A stretch of 64,000 bases of DNA from Bacillota bacterium (GCA_021769295.1 JAETTD010000006.1:1-64000), one strand, 5' to 3'. Positions 43,953 to 53,961 are shown, counted from the stretch's first letter. Numbers and translations are program-made. The notes: generated from the sequence alone by a model not told the origin.

Positions 43953-45176
43953 TTACGCCTTATTCTGCTTTCTTTTTTCTGCCAGCTCTGCTGTAGCAGT
44001 GAACAGTACATCTGTAGATGAGTTAAGTGCGGTTTCGCAAGAGTCTTGAATTACGCCCACAACGAAACCTACGCCGACTACCTGCATTGCAATGTCGTTT
44101 GGTATTCCGAAGAGGGAACATGCCAGCGGAATCAGCAGCAGAGAGCCGCCTGCAACGCCGGATGCACCGCATGCGCTTATAGCTGACAATACGCACAGAA
44201 TTATAGCTGTAGGCAAGTCTACAGCAATTCCCAAGGTGTTTGTGGCAGCCAAAGCCAAAATCGAAATGGTGATAGCTGCGCCGCCCATGTTTATGGTAGC
44301 GCCCAAAGGAATGGAAATGGAATACGTATCTTTATCCAGTCCGAGCTCATCGCAGAGGCGCATGTTTACAGGAATATTGGCAGCGGAACTTCTCGTAAAG
44401 AAGGCGGTTATGCCGCTGTCCTTAAGGCATTTTAAAACCAAAGGATAAGGATTCTTTCTTGTAGCCGTATAAACTATAATCGGATTGATTATGAGTGCAT
44501 CAAAGAACATGGTGCCCACTAACAGCAGGATAAGCATGCCGTAGTCCGACAGGGTTTTTAAGCCGTTGGTCGCAATAGAGTTAAATACAAGACCCATAAC
44601 GCCCAGCGGTGCAAATTTGATTACCCACCTTACGACCTGAGAAACGGCCTCGGAAACATCGGCTAAGAAGGATTTTGTGCCTTCAGAACCGTGACGGAGA
44701 GCTATTCCCAAGAGAAGAGCCCATGTAAGAATTCCTATGTAATTGGCATTTATCAATGCATCAACCGGGTTGGCAACAACGTTAAATACCAATGTTTTAA
44801 GAACCTGACCGATACCTTCCGGCGGAGTAATATCGCTTACGCTTTCCGATAAAGTGAGTTCAAGTGGAAAGACAAAGCTGGCTATTACAGCGATGGTTCC
44901 TGCCAGAAAGGTTCCCAGCAAATAAAGGAGAATTATGGATTTCATATTGGTTTTCTGACCTGTCTTATGCTGCGAAATGGCAGACATAACGAGGAAGAAT
45001 ACCAACACCGGGGCCACTGCTTTCAGGGCGCCTACAAATAAGTCTCCCAAAATAACGATACCTGATAATTGGGTGGGAAATGCCAGAGCGAGAGCTATGC
45101 CGATGACAAGTCCGATGATGATTTGCTTTACAAGGCTGATTTTGTTCCAAGTGTTCAATAGATTTTTCAAAAACAT
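43953..45176 (-). CDS. sstT: serine/threonine:sodium symporter SstT
   Basis: A 407-residue membrane protein of the dicarboxylate/amino acid:cation symporter family with eight or more transmembrane segments and re-entrant hairpins. SstT hallmarks are the [18 protein letters not shown] substrate loop and the [13 protein letters not shown] stretch. It imports serine and threonine with sodium. Start at 45176 has GGAGGAC nine bases upstream; a longer frame to 45269 has none. It reads toward repeat A, against the ABC operon. Confidence 0.9.
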   Translation of the reverse strand: MFLKNLLNTWNKISLVKQIIIGLVIGIALALAFPTQLSGIVILGDLFVGALKAVAPVLVFFLVMSAISQHKTGQKTNMKSIILLYLLGTFLAGTIAVIASFVFPLELTLSESVSDITPPEGIGQVLKTLVFNVVANPVDALINANYIGILTWALLLGIALRHGSEGTKSFLADVSEAVSQVVRWVIKFAPLGVMGLVFNSIATNGLKTLSDYGMLILLLVGTMFFDALIINPIIVYTATRKNPYPLVLKCLKDSGITAFFTRSSAANIPVNMRLCDELGLDKDTYSISIPLGATINMGGAAITISILALAATNTLGIAVDLPTAIILCVLSAISACGASGVAGGSLLLIPLACSLFGIPNDIAMQVVGVGFVVGVIQDSCETALNSSTDVLFTATAELAEKRKQNKA

Positions 45177-45361
45177 TTCTAACTGTCCTCCGTATTTTAT
45201 CACACATAGTTTGCAAAAAATCAGCAGCCATGATTTTGCGGTATGCTGGCAGGAACTTTTATTCAGCAATCACATAATACCAAAAACTGCCACAATAAGT
45301 GTAACATATGTTTTCGAATTCAACAACCACATATTTTTAAAAGAGCCAAGGCTCATGGCAA

Positions 45362-45390
45362 TTGACAAAACCGCCGCTTTTTGTTACCAT
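45362..45390 (+). promoter_or_regulatory. promoter of scfA
   Basis: TTGACA (45362-45367), 17 bases, TACCAT (45385-45390), 39 bases before the SCIFF start. Confidence 0.65.
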
Positions 45391-45428
45391 AGATTAGTGA
45401 TTTAAATCGTAGGAGGGAGATTTCCAAT

Positions 45429-45575
45429 ATGAAAAGAATCAAAACAATAGAAACTCGCAATATGGCAAAGAGCCTTCAAAACGGCGGATGCGGCGAATGC
45501 CAGACTTCATGCCAGTCAGCATGTAAGACTTCATGCGGCGTTGCTAACCAGAAATGCGAGAAAGCAGAAAAATAG
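45429..45575 (+). CDS. scfA: SCIFF peptide precursor (six cysteines in forty-five)
   Basis: A 48-residue precursor whose C-terminal half carries six cysteines at positions 21, 24, 28, 32, 36 and 43 (GGCGECQTSCQSACKTSCG), matching the SCIFF family found in nearly all Clostridia. The N-terminal MKRIKTIETRN portion is the leader for recognition by the maturase. GGAGGGAG lies upstream. The radical-SAM enzyme ScfB follows and would form sulfur-to-alpha-carbon thioether bonds. The product's biological role is unknown. Confidence 0.95.
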   Translation: MKRIKTIETRNMAKSLQNGGCGECQTSCQSACKTSCGVANQKCEKAEK

Positions 45576-45589
45576 TATTTTTCTGCTGT

Positions 45590-45624
45590 AAGCCGTTATG
45601 CCACAGGGTAAACGGCTTTTTTAA
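45590..45624 (+). terminator. hairpin between scfA and scfB
   Basis: AAGCCGTT / AACGGCTT stem (45590-45597 and 45611-45618), 13-base loop, and T-run. It probably ends most transcripts after scfA so that precursor is made in excess of maturase. Confidence 0.75.
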
Positions 45625-45656
45625 TTAGAAAATTAACATACAGGAGACGAAATTTT

Positions 45657-47027
45657 ATGATACATCAATATAAGCTTAACGGTTACAATATAGTGCTGGA
45701 CGTTTTCAGCGGCTCTATACATGTGGTGGACGATTTTGCCTATGACGCCATTAAAATATGGGATGAAGAAGGCAAGGAAAAGGCGGCGGAAATTTTGCAG
45801 AGCAAATACGCAGACAACACCGAAATAACAGAAGAAGATATAAAAAACATTATGTCGGACATAGATGAACTCGTAAAAGACAAAAAACTTTTTACGGATG
45901 ATATATTTGAAGTAAACGCTTTTGACCTTAAAGAGAGGCATACGGAAATCAAGGCGTTATGCCTTCATGTGGCCCATACATGCAATCTTTCATGCAGCTA
46001 TTGCTTTGCCAAACAGGGGAACTTCTGCGGCGAGGAAGCTATCATGTCGGCAGAAACAGCCAAGGCTGCCCTTGATTTTCTTATTAAAAATTCCGGAGAA
46101 AGACACAATCTTGAGGTGGATTTTTTCGGCGGAGAACCTCTCCTGAACTGGGAAGTGGTCAAAGAAACCGTAAACTACGCAAGAAGCATTGAAAAACAAT
46201 ACAACAAGAATTTCAGATTTACGCTGACCACCAACGGAGTCAATATAGATGATGATGTCATCGAATTTTCCAACAAAGAAATGCAGAATGTGGTTCTCAG
46301 CCTCGACGGCCGAAAAGAAGTCCACGACAGATTCAGAAAGACCCCTGCGGGGAAAGGCAGCTACGACATCATAGTCCCTAAGTTTAAAAAGTTTGTGGAA
46401 AAACGAGGGGACAGGGATTATTACATGAGAGGCACTTTTACCGCATATAATACGGACTTTTTAGAAGACATACTGCACATGGCAGACCTGGGCTTTACCG
46501 AAATATCCATGGAGCCGGTAGTTACCGCTCCTGGTCAGCCAGAGGGATTGACGGAAGAGGATTTGCCGGTGCTCTTTGAACAGTACGAAAAGCTGGCGCT
46601 GGAGATGCTGAAGCGGAAAAAAGAAAATCATCCGTTTACCTTCTATCATTATATGATAGACCTGACGGGAGGACCATGCATATATAAGAGGATTTCCGGA
46701 TGCGGAGCCGGAACCGAGTATCTGGCGGTAACTCCTTGGGGGGATTTGTATCCTTGTCATCAGTTTGTAAATGACCCTGAGTACAAAATGGGTAACATTT
46801 ACGATGGAATCACCAATACCAAGGCACGGGATGAATTCAAATTATGCAATTCATATGCAAGACCTGAATGCCGTGACTGCTGGGCAAGGCTTTATTGCAG
46901 CGGAGGCTGTTCGGCAAACGCATATCATGCGACAGGCAGCATTAAGGGCGTATACGAATACGGATGCCGGTTATTTAAAAAGAGGATAGAATGCGCTATC
47001 ATGATGAAGATAGCGGAAATGATGTAG
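45657..47027 (+). CDS. scfB: SCIFF thioether maturase, radical SAM with SPASM domain
   Basis: A 456-residue enzyme. An N-terminal RiPP-recognition region, then the radical SAM cluster C109-x3-C113-x2-C116 (HTCNLSCSYCFAKQG) and DFFGGEPLLNW, then a SPASM domain with cysteines for two auxiliary clusters (GCGAGTEYLAV, YPCHQFVND, CRDCWARLYCSGGC). It crosslinks SCIFF cysteines to other residues. GGAGAC precedes the ATG. Confidence 0.95.
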   Translation: MIHQYKLNGYNIVLDVFSGSIHVVDDFAYDAIKIWDEEGKEKAAEILQSKYADNTEITEEDIKNIMSDIDELVKDKKLFTDDIFEVNAFDLKERHTEIKALCLHVAHTCNLSCSYCFAKQGNFCGEEAIMSAETAKAALDFLIKNSGERHNLEVDFFGGEPLLNWEVVKETVNYARSIEKQYNKNFRFTLTTNGVNIDDDVIEFSNKEMQNVVLSLDGRKEVHDRFRKTPAGKGSYDIIVPKFKKFVEKRGDRDYYMRGTFTAYNTDFLEDILHMADLGFTEISMEPVVTAPGQPEGLTEEDLPVLFEQYEKLALEMLKRKKENHPFTFYHYMIDLTGGPCIYKRISGCGAGTEYLAVTPWGDLYPCHQFVNDPEYKMGNIYDGITNTKARDEFKLCNSYARPECRDCWARLYCSGGCSANAYHATGSIKGVYEYGCRLFKKRIECAIMMKIAEMM

Positions 47028-47053
47028 GACGCCTTTGAGTATAGGAGCAAACA

Positions 47054-47944
47054 ATGATAACGGAAGGAACACTTTACAGGCCGCCGCTTGAGGCAAAAAC
47101 CTTTTTGCTGCAGGTTACGGCAGGGTGTACACATAACGCCTGCCAATTTTGTAACATGTACAGAGAAAAAAGTTTTCACATGATAGATGAAGACATTCTA
47201 AGGAGCAATCTTCAGGAGGAGAAGAGAATCTGCGATATTTACGAAAGACCTCATCGCAGAGCGTTTTTAATGGACGGAGATGTTTTTTCTCTTTCGGCGG
47301 CTAATCTCGAGAAAAAGATAAAATTGATAAGACAGTACATGCCGGAAATCGAAGTTTTCAGTATGTATGCTGCCGTAAGGAGCGTTAAAAGCAAGTCGGA
47401 TGAGGACTTGGCAAAGCTCAAAGACCTTGGTATAAATGACCTTTATATAGGGTACGAGACGGGTCTTGATGATGTGTTGGCATTTATGAACAAGGGCACA
47501 ACATTGCAAGACAGTATTGAGCAGGCAGAGAGGCTCAATTCCGCAGGAATAAATCATCGTGCGCTTATGATTTTAGGCCTTGGCGGAACAGGGAGAGGCG
47601 AAGAGAGCGGGTACGCTGCGGCGGAACTTATTAACAGAATTAAGCCGAAGGTAACAAGGCTCGCAACGCTTACCGTTTTTCCGGGAAGTGATCTTGAGAA
47701 GAATGTCAGATCAGGGGACTTTGTTGAAGCAGGCGAAAAGGAAATCTTAACAGAGGAAAAGACAATACTTGAAAATATAAACATTCCCGAAATGTATTTT
47801 TGGGCAAGTCATGTGTTAAATTCCACTCCTGTAGCAGGGTATGTGGGAAAAGACAGAAAATGGATGCTTAACAGACTTAACAGCAGTTTAGAGGAAATGG
47901 ACGAAGAGAAGTTTGCAAAGACTTTTAAGAGGAAGCATTTGTAA
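47054..47944 (+). CDS. radical SAM protein of unknown function
   Basis: A 296-residue protein with an unusual cluster spacing, C25-x4-C30-x2-C33 (GCTHNACQFCNMY), instead of C-x3-C-x2-C. The GYETGLDDVLAFMNKG and LGLGGTGRGEESGY stretches match HemN/Elp3-like radical SAM proteins. There is no SPASM or B12 domain. It begins 27 bases after scfB and may share its transcript. AGGAGC is upstream. Substrate is unknown. Confidence 0.85.
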   Translation: MITEGTLYRPPLEAKTFLLQVTAGCTHNACQFCNMYREKSFHMIDEDILRSNLQEEKRICDIYERPHRRAFLMDGDVFSLSAANLEKKIKLIRQYMPEIEVFSMYAAVRSVKSKSDEDLAKLKDLGINDLYIGYETGLDDVLAFMNKGTTLQDSIEQAERLNSAGINHRALMILGLGGTGRGEESGYAAAELINRIKPKVTRLATLTVFPGSDLEKNVRSGDFVEAGEKEILTEEKTILENINIPEMYFWASHVLNSTPVAGYVGKDRKWMLNRLNSSLEEMDEEKFAKTFKRKHL

Positions 47945-47975
47945 TGATCCTGCTTGCGGCATAGCCGCATCTTTA

Positions 47976-48029
47976 TTGACATTGAAAATTCAAGTTGATA
48001 TTATAATACCGTGACAGCGTTGCTGTTAC
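47976..48029 (+). promoter_or_regulatory. guaA promoter and 5' hairpin
   Basis: TTGACA (47976-47981), 17 bases, TATTAT (47999-48004). The predicted RNA starts within or just before a perfect stem GTGACAGC / GCTGTTAC (48011-48018, 48022-48029) with a GTT loop, which could stabilise the 5' end. Confidence 0.65.
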
Positions 48030-48071
48030 AAACCGTTTATCGTTTATTTAACATTTGAGCCGGAGGCATTT

Positions 48072-49610
48072 ATGAAAGAAAGTATTTTGGTACTGGATTT
48101 TGGCGGACAGTACAATCAGCTGATTGCACGCAGAGTTAGAGAGTGCAACGTGTACTGCGAAGTCCATCCGTACACCATGACAGTTGAAGAAATCAAAGCT
48201 ATGGCGCCTGACGGAATCATTCTTACGGGAGGTCCTAACAGCGTATACGATATGAGCTCTCCTCACGGAGATGCCGCACTCTTCGATATGGGAATTCCGA
48301 TACTGGGAATATGTTACGGAGCTCAGCTCATGGCATGGACTTTGGGCGGCAAAGTTGCCACGGCACCGGTCAGCGAATACGGAAAGACCGAAGTTAAGAT
48401 TACCGATAAAACGGGACTGCTTAAGGACGTGTCGGACACTACCGTCGCATGGATGAGCCACACGGACTACATAGAAACCGTGCCCGAAGGATTTAAGGTT
48501 ACGGCGAGCACTCTTGTCTGCCCGGTGGCAGCCATGGAGAATGAAGAAAAGAAACTGTATGCATTTCAATATCATCCCGAAGTCACCCATTCACAGGAGG
48601 GCATGAAAATGCTGTCTGCATTTGTTCACGGCCCCTGCGGATGCAAAGGCGAGTGGAAAATGGACAGCTTTGTGGAAAATTCCATAACGGAAATAAGGGA
48701 AAAAGTCGGCAGCGGAAAGGTTCTCTGCGCTTTAAGCGGCGGAGTGGATTCTTCTGTAGCGGCGGTTTTGATGTCCAAGGCTGTGGGAAAACAGCTTACA
48801 TGCGTGTTTGTGGACCACGGACTTCTCCGTAAAAACGAAGGAGATGAGGTTGAGGCGATTTTCGGTCCCGAGGGAGATTATGACCTTAACTTTATTCGAG
48901 TAAATGCACAGCAGCGGTTCTATAAAGCTTTGGAAGGAGTTACGGAGCCCGAAGCCAAACGGAAAATAATAGGTGAAGAGTTTATAAGAGTTTTTGAGGA
49001 AGAAGCTAAAAAAATAGGCGCAGTGGACTATCTCGTTCAGGGAACCATTTATCCCGATGTAATAGAGAGCGGTCTCGGCAAGTCGGCTGTAATAAAGTCT
49101 CACCACAATGTGGGAGGGCTTCCCGATTATGTGGATTTTAAGGAAATCATCGAGCCTCTGCGTATGCTGTTTAAGGACGAGGTGCGAAAAGCCGGTCTGG
49201 AACTCGGAATTCCCGAATATCTGGTATATCGTCAGCCTTTCCCTGGCCCGGGACTGGGAGTTCGCATAATAGGAGAGATTACGGAGGAAAAGGTAAAAAT
49301 CGTGCAGGATGCCGATGCGATTTTCCGGGAAGAGGTTGCAGCGGCTGGCCTTGCCGGCAGCATAAGTCAGTATTTTGCGGCGCTTACCAATATGCGTTCC
49401 GTGGGAGTCATGGGAGATTTCAGAACTTATGATTACGCTGTGGCCCTGCGTGCGGTAACCACCAGCGACTTTATGACGGCGGAATCGGCAAAACTTCCAT
49501 GGGAAGTGATAGAAAAGGTCACAAGCCGCATAGTCAATGAGGTGGACCATGTAAACAGAGTGCTTTACGACTGCACGGGAAAACCACCCGGAACGGTGGA
49601 GTTCGAGTGA
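48072..49610 (+). CDS. guaA: GMP synthase (glutamine-hydrolysing), full length
   Basis: A 512-residue two-domain enzyme: class I glutamine amidotransferase with C81 in [10 protein letters not shown] and later H/E in YHPEVTHS, then the ATP-PPase [13 protein letters not shown] (near 222) and a dimerisation domain with [10 protein letters not shown]. It makes GMP from XMP and glutamine. The ATP-PPase half is about as long as the stand-alone protein at 16.9 kb and shares motifs ([24 protein letters not shown]). CGGAGG precedes the start. Confidence 0.97.
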   Translation: MKESILVLDFGGQYNQLIARRVRECNVYCEVHPYTMTVEEIKAMAPDGIILTGGPNSVYDMSSPHGDAALFDMGIPILGICYGAQLMAWTLGGKVATAPVSEYGKTEVKITDKTGLLKDVSDTTVAWMSHTDYIETVPEGFKVTASTLVCPVAAMENEEKKLYAFQYHPEVTHSQEGMKMLSAFVHGPCGCKGEWKMDSFVENSITEIREKVGSGKVLCALSGGVDSSVAAVLMSKAVGKQLTCVFVDHGLLRKNEGDEVEAIFGPEGDYDLNFIRVNAQQRFYKALEGVTEPEAKRKIIGEEFIRVFEEEAKKIGAVDYLVQGTIYPDVIESGLGKSAVIKSHHNVGGLPDYVDFKEIIEPLRMLFKDEVRKAGLELGIPEYLVYRQPFPGPGLGVRIIGEITEEKVKIVQDADAIFREEVAAAGLAGSISQYFAALTNMRSVGVMGDFRTYDYAVALRAVTTSDFMTAESAKLPWEVIEKVTSRIVNEVDHVNRVLYDCTGKPPGTVEFE

Positions 49611-49618
49611 AGCTAAAC

Positions 49619-50110
49619 ATGCACTACAAAATCCGTCAAATCAGAGAAACTGAATACGCCATATTATCCGATTTCCTATACCAAGCGATTTTTATTCCGG
49701 AGGGAATGGAGAAACCACCGAAAGCTATTATTAAGCAGCCGGAGCTACAAGTCTATGTTGCTGATTTTGGAAAAGCGGACGATTGGTGCCTAATTGCCGA
49801 AGCCACCGAAACAGCCGAAACAAAAGAAAAGATTGTGGGAGCGATATGGGCGCGCATTATGAATGACTACGGACATGTGGACGATGAAACGCCCTCCCTT
49901 GCCATGTCTCTTTATGAGGAATACAGGCATCTGGGAATGGGCACGGCGCTTATGGGAGAAATGCTTAAGCTCCTTAGAGACAAAGGATATAAGCAGGCAT
50001 CTCTATCCGTACAGAAGGCAAATTATGCAGTAGCCATGTACCGAAAAGCGGGCTTTGAGGTATTTGGTGAAAATGAAGAGGAATACATAATGATTTGCAG
50101 ATTGCAATAA
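49619..50110 (+). CDS. GNAT acetyltransferase
   Basis: A 163-residue acetyltransferase. YKIRQIRETEYAILSDFLYQ begins the fold; YEEYRHLGMGTALMGEMLK is the acetyl-CoA loop; YRKAGFEVFGENEEEYIM is its end. ATG at 49619; a GTG at 49607 overlapping the guaA stop (GTGA) is the alternative start. Substrate not known. Confidence 0.8.
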   Translation: MHYKIRQIRETEYAILSDFLYQAIFIPEGMEKPPKAIIKQPELQVYVADFGKADDWCLIAEATETAETKEKIVGAIWARIMNDYGHVDDETPSLAMSLYEEYRHLGMGTALMGEMLKLLRDKGYKQASLSVQKANYAVAMYRKAGFEVFGENEEEYIMICRLQ

Positions 50111-50164
50111 AGCACTTTACAATAAGCACTTTGCCGATTATCAAATTTGGAGGAGAAAAACACC

Positions 50165-51085
50165 ATGAAAAACATCGCTGATAAATGCCGGATTGCCGTG
50201 ATTCAGGCTGAGCCGGTAATGTTTGACAAAGATGCATGCTTGCAAAAAGCTATCGGTTTAATTGACGAAGCCGCACAAAACGGAGTGGAACTGATTGTCT
50301 TTCCGGAGCTGTTTATTCCGGGGTACCCCTTCGGAATGAATTTCGGCTTTACCATGGGAAGCCGTTCCAAAGAGGGCAGAGAAGACTGGAAAAGGTATTA
50401 TGACAACTCCATTCTTGCGGATGGACCGGAAATGCAGCAGCTTATTGATATTGCCAAGAAACAAAAGATTTATCTCAGCATGGGTTACTCCGAAAGAGAC
50501 GGTGTAAACTGTACTTTGTATAACTCAAATGCCATGATTTCACCCGACGGCTCTTTTGTAAACCACAGAAAGCTTAAACCAACAGGAAGCGAAAGGGTTT
50601 TGTGGGGAGACGCAAACAAGGATTATTTTCCGATTATGAACACTCCTTGGGGACCTGTGGGAAATCTTATCTGCTGGGAAAGTTACATGCCTTTGGCACG
50701 TGTTGCGCTTTATGAAAAAGGCATTTCCATATATATTTCGCCTAACACCAATGACAACAAGGAGTGGCAGGACACAATAAGGCATATTGCCATAGAAGGC
50801 CATTGCTATTTTGTCAACTGCGATATGCTTATCAGAAAGAGCTCTTATCCGAAAGACCTGAACGAATATGAGGCGATAGAGCCGCTTCCGGACATCGTTT
50901 GCAGAGGGGGAAGCTGCGTTATAGACCCTTACGGACATTTGGACAGCGACTGCATCTGGGATGAAGAGGGAATCATATATGCGACCTTGGACATGCAGAA
51001 GGTACCTTCCAGCAAAATGGAACATGATGTATGCGGCCATTATGCAAGACCGGATGTTTTGAAATTGAATTATTGCGATAAATAA
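50165..51085 (+). CDS. carbon-nitrogen hydrolase (nitrilase family)
   Basis: A 306-residue nitrilase-fold enzyme. The triad is E47 in FPELFIPGYPFG, K near 135 in HRKLKPTGSERVLW and C170 in NLICWESYMPLAR, all intact; the motif PELFIPGYP is of the aliphatic nitrilase/cyanide hydratase branch. GGAGGAG lies nine bases before ATG 50165. A TTG at 50147 coincides with the ribosome binding site and is unlikely. It would hydrolyse nitriles or amides, substrate unknown. Confidence 0.9.
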   Translation: MKNIADKCRIAVIQAEPVMFDKDACLQKAIGLIDEAAQNGVELIVFPELFIPGYPFGMNFGFTMGSRSKEGREDWKRYYDNSILADGPEMQQLIDIAKKQKIYLSMGYSERDGVNCTLYNSNAMISPDGSFVNHRKLKPTGSERVLWGDANKDYFPIMNTPWGPVGNLICWESYMPLARVALYEKGISIYISPNTNDNKEWQDTIRHIAIEGHCYFVNCDMLIRKSSYPKDLNEYEAIEPLPDIVCRGGSCVIDPYGHLDSDCIWDEEGIIYATLDMQKVPSSKMEHDVCGHYARPDVLKLNYCDK

Positions 51086-51091
51086 GATTGA

Positions 51092-51120
51092 AAGCGGGCA
51101 GTGTCCCGCTTCTTTCGTTT
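51092..51120 (+). terminator. terminator after nitrilase
   Basis: 7-bp stem AAGCGGG / CCCGCTT with a six-base loop and a T-rich tail (CTTTCGTTTA). Confidence 0.7.
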
Positions 51121-51230
51121 AATTGACAAGTCAAGAATAAGAGTTAAAGAATTTAGGAAATTCTACTTTCGAGAGGTGTGAATTTATCTTATCGTCTGCT
51201 ATCATTGCCTTGTTGAAAGGAGGGTATGAC

Positions 51231-52127
51231 ATGAACCTAATCAAAATAGGGAAATATATTGGAGAAAAAAGAAAAAAATTAGGGATGACCCAGAGGCAGC
51301 TGGCAGAGAAAATAAACATGAGCGACAAATCCATCTCAAAATGGGAGCGGGGAATCTGCCTGCCCGATGTATCCGTTTATATGGAACTGTGCGATATACT
51401 GGGGATAAGCATCAACGAATTTCTGGCAGGTGAAGACATAAGCGAAGAAAACATCATCAAGAAATCCGAGGACAATCTGATTCAGGTAGCAAAAGACAGC
51501 AAGCACAAGCAGAAAACTCTGAAGATTATTATCGCTGTTTTGATTATCTTTACTATTGTATCAAGCGTTTCCCTTGGCGCTATGATATATGATGATCTGA
51601 ACCGTCCGCAGAATTATATCGTTGCGGCGGACAGAGACAGCATAGAGATGAAAACGGCAGAGATGTTGTCCGGAGATGTCGGTACATTTTTGTTTAAATA
51701 TTCTTCAAAAGATAAATTTAAAATGCTGACCATATACATGTCCGAATATCAATCGGGAAAGCTGATTAAGAAAGAGGCAGTGGCGGAGTTTGACTGTAGC
51801 GATATGGATTCCGGGCCGGAAGGAATGATTGTCATCCTTCCGGATTTCAACAAATTTGAGGTTACAGTGATTGTAACGGATAGTTGTGGCAAGTTCTCAA
51901 CGACAATTCCGATTCTTGAAAGCGAACAAAGTAAAGAAGACTATGGCAGATCTGCAACAAAGATTGAAGAAATCACTCCAATTCAGTGGGGCACAGAGCA
52001 AGGGCTTGCGGTTTTTATATACGATAAAAATCTGCTGAGGGGTACTACGGTAAAAGAATTGGAAAATGGCGAAGCGGACGATGAAAACGACTATACTTAT
52101 TATTTTTCCTTTAAGTTTGAGAAATAA
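51231..52127 (+). CDS. XRE regulator with membrane anchor
   Basis: A 298-residue protein: helix-turn-helix at residues 5-60 (GMTQRQLAEKINMSDKSISKWERG), linker, a single transmembrane segment (KTLKIIIAVLIIFTIVSSVS, about residues 98-117), and a predicted extracytoplasmic beta-rich domain. Such membrane-anchored DNA-binding proteins can sense outside signals. GGAGGG lies eight bases before the ATG. Nothing adjacent identifies its target. Confidence 0.8.
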   Translation: MNLIKIGKYIGEKRKKLGMTQRQLAEKINMSDKSISKWERGICLPDVSVYMELCDILGISINEFLAGEDISEENIIKKSEDNLIQVAKDSKHKQKTLKIIIAVLIIFTIVSSVSLGAMIYDDLNRPQNYIVAADRDSIEMKTAEMLSGDVGTFLFKYSSKDKFKMLTIYMSEYQSGKLIKKEAVAEFDCSDMDSGPEGMIVILPDFNKFEVTVIVTDSCGKFSTTIPILESEQSKEDYGRSATKIEEITPIQWGTEQGLAVFIYDKNLLRGTTVKELENGEADDENDYTYYFSFKFEK

Positions 52128-52234
52128 TAAAAGAGGGCGGCATGGGTCTGCACTCTGTCAAAAACTTTTCTGGCAAATTACCGTGTATATATGATAATAT
52201 AGCTGTAATCAAATAAAAAGGAGTAAAATGGTTG

Positions 52235-52807
52235 ATGAAAGACAAATTTAAAAAAATCAGTATAATTATTATGATTTGCCTCTTAGCGGCAGCATTTATG
52301 GGAGGATGCTCGTCGAAGACTGCGCAGAGCGGCGCCGAGGTAAAATCTTTAGGAGAATTTACAACGCAGGATATCAACGGAAAAACTTATACGCAAGATG
52401 TATTTAAAGATTATGATTTGACCATGATAAACGTTTTCACCACATGGTGCACGCCTTGCGTTCAGGAAATCCCGGAACTGGAAAAGCTCAGCCGGAACAT
52501 GAAGGCTCAGGGAGTAAATGTAATCGGAGTCGTTTTAGACGTGCTTGATGAAAAGGGCAATATAAAAGAGGAAGACCTGGAAAGAGCCCGGCTTCTTGCC
52601 AAGGAGACCGGAGCGACTTATCCCATGCTGTTGCCTGACAGCACATACATGAACGGCAGACTGATAGGAATAGAGGCATTTCCGGAAACATTCTTTGTGG
52701 ATAAAAACGGCAACATTGTAGGTGAAGTTTACAGCGGAAGCACAGATTTGGAAGAGTGGACGGAAGTAGTGGAAAAGGAACTTGCCGCCCTCAAGGAGGC
52801 TCAGTAA
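52235..52807 (+). CDS. TlpA/ResA-type thioredoxin lipoprotein
   Basis: A 190-residue protein with a lipobox ending at C25 (AAAFMGGC), anchored outside the membrane. The thioredoxin fold has redox CxxC at C72-x2-C75 (TTWCTPCVQE). It would move electrons to extracytoplasmic disulfides. The start codon is ATG 52235, with AAGGAG eleven bases upstream. Overlaps the 49-residue CXXC gene (TAATG) and belongs with the 4Fe-4S membrane protein as one unit. Confidence 0.9.
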   Translation: MKDKFKKISIIIMICLLAAAFMGGCSSKTAQSGAEVKSLGEFTTQDINGKTYTQDVFKDYDLTMINVFTTWCTPCVQEIPELEKLSRNMKAQGVNVIGVVLDVLDEKGNIKEEDLERARLLAKETGATYPMLLPDSTYMNGRLIGIEAFPETFFVDKNGNIVGEVYSGSTDLEEWTEVVEKELAALKEAQ

Positions 52808-52956
52808 TGCGCCGGTTACTTTCATCCCGAAAGGCAGGCATAATCATAGCCGTCTTGGGACTTGCGATGATTGGATACGGTCTTTACAGGGGAGAAGCGG
52901 CAGTGGTCTTTACCAAGGCTGCAAGAATTTGTCTGGAGTGTATAGGAATTGGATAA
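52807..52956 (+). CDS. CD1871A-family CXXC small membrane protein
   Basis: A 49-residue protein: one transmembrane helix (IIIAVLGLAMIGYGLY) and an invariant tail ARICLECIGIG with CxxC. It is always found between a TlpA-like lipoprotein and a 4Fe-4S protein in clostridia, as here. It overlaps the next gene by eight bases. It may carry electrons or cofactor between the two partners. Confidence 0.9.
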   Translation: MRRLLSSRKAGIIIAVLGLAMIGYGLYRGEAAVVFTKAARICLECIGIG

Positions 52957-53833
52957 GAAAAGAGACAGAGAGTGGCGGCGCCACAGGATTCAGGCCTTAT
53001 GGGCGCTTCTTTACAACAGCTATATCATGGGATTTGTGCACGGAAAGATATACAAAGGGCCGCTGAAAAATTTATGTGTGCCGGGACTCAACTGCTACTC
53101 CTGCCCGGGAGCGCTGGGAGCATGTCCCATAGGCTCTTTGCAGGCAGTGATAGGAAGCTGGAATTTTAAATTTGCCTTTTATGTGGCCGGTTTTCTGATA
53201 TTTACAGGGGCGCTTGTGGGACGATTTGTCTGCGGGTGGCTTTGCCCTTTTGGACTGATTCAGGATTTGCTGCATAAAATACCTTTTCCTAAAAAGCTGA
53301 AAACTTTTAAAGGGGATAAGCTGCTCAGAAAACTTAAATATGTGATTCTCGCGGTTTTCGTGATTTTGCTGCCTCTGTTTGCAGTAGACGTTTTGGGTCA
53401 GGGCGCGCCGTACTTTTGCAAACTGATATGCCCTGCAGGAACTCTTGAAGGAGGGATTCCGCTGGTTTTGCTGAATAAATCCATGAGAAGCGCAATAGGC
53501 TGGCTGTACGCATGGAAAAATATATTGCTTTTGGCTACGATTTTTATATCAATAATAATTTACAGACCTTTCTGCAAATATATTTGCCCGCTTGGGGCAG
53601 TCTATTCGGTTTTCAATCCAATATCCGTGTTCAGATATAAGGTGGATGAAGAAAAGTGTACAGGCTGCGGCGCCTGTGCAAGGGCCTGTAAAATGCAGGT
53701 GGATCCGGTCAGAAATACAAACCATACCGAATGTATACGATGCGGAAAATGTAAGAGTATATGTCCTGAGGGCGCAATTACGTCAGGATTTTGGAATCGG
53801 AAAGACAGCAGCAGACAGGAGAAAAGCAGGTAG
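52949..53833 (+). CDS. 4Fe-4S membrane protein, NapH/CcdA-like electron donor
   Basis: A 294-residue integral membrane protein with about five transmembrane helices and Cys-rich CPGALGACPIG, CGWLCPFGLIQD and CKYICPLGAVYS motifs, ending with two 4Fe-4S motifs (CTGCGACARACK, CIRCGKCKSICP). It would accept electrons from ferredoxin and pass them through the membrane to the thioredoxin lipoprotein. Start is TTG at 52949, with GGAGTG eight bases upstream. The function of the three-gene unit is inferred. Confidence 0.88.
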   Translation: MDKKRDREWRRHRIQALWALLYNSYIMGFVHGKIYKGPLKNLCVPGLNCYSCPGALGACPIGSLQAVIGSWNFKFAFYVAGFLIFTGALVGRFVCGWLCPFGLIQDLLHKIPFPKKLKTFKGDKLLRKLKYVILAVFVILLPLFAVDVLGQGAPYFCKLICPAGTLEGGIPLVLLNKSMRSAIGWLYAWKNILLLATIFISIIIYRPFCKYICPLGAVYSVFNPISVFRYKVDEEKCTGCGACARACKMQVDPVRNTNHTECIRCGKCKSICPEGAITSGFWNRKDSSRQEKSR

Positions 53834-53961
53834 GAAGCAAACGGTTTCTCGCCTTAGTATGGGAAGAATTTAATTAAGGACTTCATGTTTTTTATTGCAA
53901 AGGAAGGCTGCCAGCGTTACCATATAACGAGAATCAAAGATTTTTACAAGAGGAGAATTTT

